DNA of 7,859 bases from an uncultured Candidatus Methylacidiphilales bacterium (GTDB lineage: Bacteria; Verrucomicrobiota; Verrucomicrobiia; Methylacidiphilales; CALFVM01), in the NCBI GenBank assembly GCA_937928665.1, contig CALFVM010000023.1, forward strand, positions 1-7,859. The letters are read 5' to 3'. Of the stretch, positions 5,934 to 7,859 are shown piece after piece. The first letter of the stretch is position 1. Each line of letters begins with the position of its first letter. The position numbers and the translations under genes were made by a program. Under the pieces are notes generated by a model that made no database searches, was not told the DNA's origin, and saw nothing but the letters and a program-made list of their open reading frames with translations.

Positions 5934-7853
5934 CAGGTAGCGTTTGAGCTTGTCCATGGCTTCGTCTTCCCGCATCACCCCAATTCGCCGCTCCAACGCC
6001 TCCATTTCCGCCCGCCGTTGACAGGCCAGCAGGTCACGGGCCAGACCAGGGTCCAGTTCCCCCGTTCGGTCGCCCGGGTCGGGCCCCCCATACCGGCGCG
6101 GAATCTCGTCATCAAGCGCGACAAAAAACTGCGCCGAACCTGGATCCCCCTGGCGTCCACTGCGTCCTGCCAGTTGTCGGTCAATCCGGGCGGCCTCATT
6201 CCGTTCGATCCCCAACACATGGAGACCTCCGGCCTCCCGGGCGGCGGGGTCCAGCGGAATGTCGGCTCCCCGCCCGGCCATGTTGGTGGCAATCGTGACG
6301 CGGCCCGGGGAACCGGCTTCGGCAATAATGGCGGCTTCCTCAGCATCCTGTTTGGCGTTGAGCAAACGGTGTGGAATCCCCGCTACATCAAGCCGGGCGG
6401 AAAGGCGTTCGCTCTGGAGAACGGTCCGGGTCCCCACCAAAACAGGCTGGCCCGCGGTCCGTCGGGCGAGGATTTCCGAGACCGCCGCCTCCCGGGCTTC
6501 GGCACCCGAGGCGAAGACGCGGTCGGGCAACTCCTTCCGGCACAGGGGTCGGTGCCGGGGGATGGCGACTATCTCCAGCCCATAGACATCACGAAATTCG
6601 ACCGCCTCTTCCCGGACCGTGCCGCTCATGCCGCAGAGGAAGGGGTAGAGCCGGTAGAAACGCTGGCGGGAAATGGTCACATCGGAGTCCGTTTCCCCGG
6701 TGATCGGCAGGTTCTCCTTTGCCTCAACCGCCTGGTGCAGACCACCGCGCCATTTCCGATCTGCAAAACTGCGGCCGGTGTTTTCATCAATGATCTCGAT
6801 GGCGTCGCCGCGGCAGAGGTAATGAACGTCCCGCTCGAAAAGATGCCGCGCCCGGAGGGCCTGCTCCACATATTCGTGCCAGGCCCGCCGGAGCGGAAGC
6901 TCGATTTTCGGTGCTCGCTCATAAACCTCTGCCAGGCCAGCCTGGGTTAGCCGGACCGTGCGGGCCTCCTCATCGATCTCGGTTTCCTTTTCGCCCAAAC
7001 CCGCGGCGATTCGGTCGGCCAACCGATAGACCGGGGCAAGCGGGTTCTCTCCGGGGGGAATGGCCCGGCTGATGATGAGCGGGGTGACGGCTTCATCAAT
7101 CAGGACCGAATCCACCTCATCAATGACAGCGCAGGCAAACGGGCGTTGCATCGGGTCGCCCACCGGTGCCGATCCCCGGTCCAGCACCAGGTCCCGCCAG
7201 GCCTGGCCGAGCCGGGGCCGGGCCCGGGCATGGTCAGCCAGGCGGTCGCGCAGGAAATCAAAACCGAACTCATAACCCGTTCCGTAAGTAATATCAGCCG
7301 CGTAAGCCTGTTTTTTTTCCTTGGCGTTCCCGCGTTCCGGAAGCCCGGCGGCAGTAAGGCCGAGGAACTCATACACCGGTCGCATCAGGGTAAAGTCGCG
7401 TTCGGCCAAATAAGCATTGACCGTGGCCACATGCACACCGCCGCCCTGAAGAGCCAGGGCGCAGGCCGGTAAAGCGGCAGTCAACGTCTTGCCTTCTCCA
7501 GTGGCCATTTCCGCAATCGCCCCCTCGGCCATGGCCAAGCCGGCCATGATTTGAACGTCATAAGGCCGTTTGCCAAGGGCCCGAACGCAGGCTTCCCGAA
7601 TGCAGGCGAACGCCAGCCAGAGAGGTTCACCTTTCACCGGACGCTGGTCGGCGGGTCGAAGGCCTTGAAACCTCGTGCGCAACGCATCATCGGTCAGGCC
7701 GGATACGGTGCTCTCCATCTCCCCGATCCGGGCAATCGCGCGTTGAAGGTCTGCCAGGGAGCGGGCCCGGCGTTGGTTCAACAGCCAATCATGCAATTTA
7801 CGATCCAGATTCACAGAGGCGAGAAGGTAAGAGATTTGGCCCGTCTCCAACAA
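5928..7853 (-). CDS. SecA-like preprotein translocase ATPase, C-terminally short paralog
   Basis: A 641-residue SecA homologue that would use ATP to drive preproteins across the inner membrane. Domains in order: NBD1 with the Q-motif region (YDVQ, Gln101), Walker A (TGEGKT, 118-123), the TVNAYLAERD helicase motif (144-153) and Walker B (DEVDSVLIDEA, 245-255); preprotein cross-linking region about 260-380 (ALRARHLFERDVHYL, IIDENTGR, GLHQAVEAKE); CGMSGT (407-412); NBD2 with PVLVGT (470-475), LLNAK, TIATNMAGRGADI (520-532) and RIDRQLAGRSGRQGDPG (556-572). It ends about 70 residues later, so most of the helical scaffold, wing and cysteine-rich tail of a roughly 850-900-residue SecA are missing, cleanly by a stop and not by visible frameshift. 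Differences from canonical SecA include QLAG for QLRG, DEAVTP for DEARTP and extra residues at about 206-238. The reading begins at TTG 7853 and stays open to the window edge, so the true start may lie outside. Confidence 0.9.
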   Translation of the reverse strand: MLETGQISYLLASVNLDRKLHDWLLNQRRARSLADLQRAIARIGEMESTVSGLTDDALRTRFQGLRPADQRPVKGEPLWLAFACIREACVRALGKRPYDVQIMAGLAMAEGAIAEMATGEGKTLTAALPACALALQGGGVHVATVNAYLAERDFTLMRPVYEFLGLTAAGLPERGNAKEKKQAYAADITYGTGYEFGFDFLRDRLADHARARPRLGQAWRDLVLDRGSAPVGDPMQRPFACAVIDEVDSVLIDEAVTPLIISRAIPPGENPLAPVYRLADRIAAGLGEKETEIDEEARTVRLTQAGLAEVYERAPKIELPLRRAWHEYVEQALRARHLFERDVHYLCRGDAIEIIDENTGRSFADRKWRGGLHQAVEAKENLPITGETDSDVTISRQRFYRLYPFLCGMSGTVREEAVEFRDVYGLEIVAIPRHRPLCRKELPDRVFASGAEAREAAVSEILARRTAGQPVLVGTRTVLQSERLSARLDVAGIPHRLLNAKQDAEEAAIIAEAGSPGRVTIATNMAGRGADIPLDPAAREAGGLHVLGIERNEAARIDRQLAGRSGRQGDPGSAQFFVALDDEIPRRYGGPDPGDRTGELDPGLARDLLACQRRAEMEALERRIGVMREDEAMDKLKRYLG

Positions 7854-7859
7854 GCAGAC

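Noticed and set aside
5865..6950. 361-codon open frame on the plus strand opposite the secA-like gene
   Set aside because: It is antisense to strongly conserved SecA motifs, and its translation is Gly/Pro/Arg-rich with no recognisable domain or signal; it is a high-GC shadow frame.

Overview
The window is GC-rich and gene-dense, and looks like a Gram-negative chromosome segment. Lipoprotein signals, a GspG-type major pseudopilin and general secretion components support that reading. Weak or absent Shine-Dalgarno motifs, the style of the pseudopilin leaders, a truncated SecA paralog beside pseudopilin genes and the mix of secreted proteins make me lean toward Verrucomicrobiota or another PVC-group bacterium. 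That placement is an inference from gene style, not from a marker gene.

Layout. Left block, minus strand (48-1192): a PstS-like periplasmic-binding lipoprotein, preceded by a 46-codon ORF that looks like a tiny lipoprotein and whose stop overlaps the GTG start of the next gene. Centre-left, plus strand (1296-2110): a two-gene unit made of a small membrane protein and a DUF4019-type protein, joined by a TTGA stop/start overlap. Right block, minus strand (7853 down to 2040): a SecA-like ATPase of about 641 residues that ends early in the helical scaffold region; a 92-base gap; a 343-residue secreted protein of unknown function; GspG; GspH-like; GspI-like; and a class-III PLP aminotransferase. 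The last gene runs tail-to-tail into the DUF4019 gene with a 71-base antisense overlap.

How it fits together. The secreted protein, gspG, gspH and gspI are packed by 4-, 29- and 4-base overlaps, so they are almost certainly one translationally coupled unit. They would build a type II secretion-like or fibre-like pseudopilus. GspD/E/F and the GspJ/K tip subunits are not in the window. The upstream SecA-like ATPase has complete nucleotide-binding and preprotein cross-linking regions but lacks the C-terminal third of a housekeeping SecA, so it is a specialised paralog. The SecA-like / unknown exported protein / pseudopilin neighbourhood is the most interesting part: it may be a dedicated export-and-assembly module. 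The aminotransferase at the end of the operon has an unusual four-cysteine cluster and no obvious link to secretion. I found no tRNA, rRNA, CRISPR, insertion sequence or convincing intrinsic terminator.
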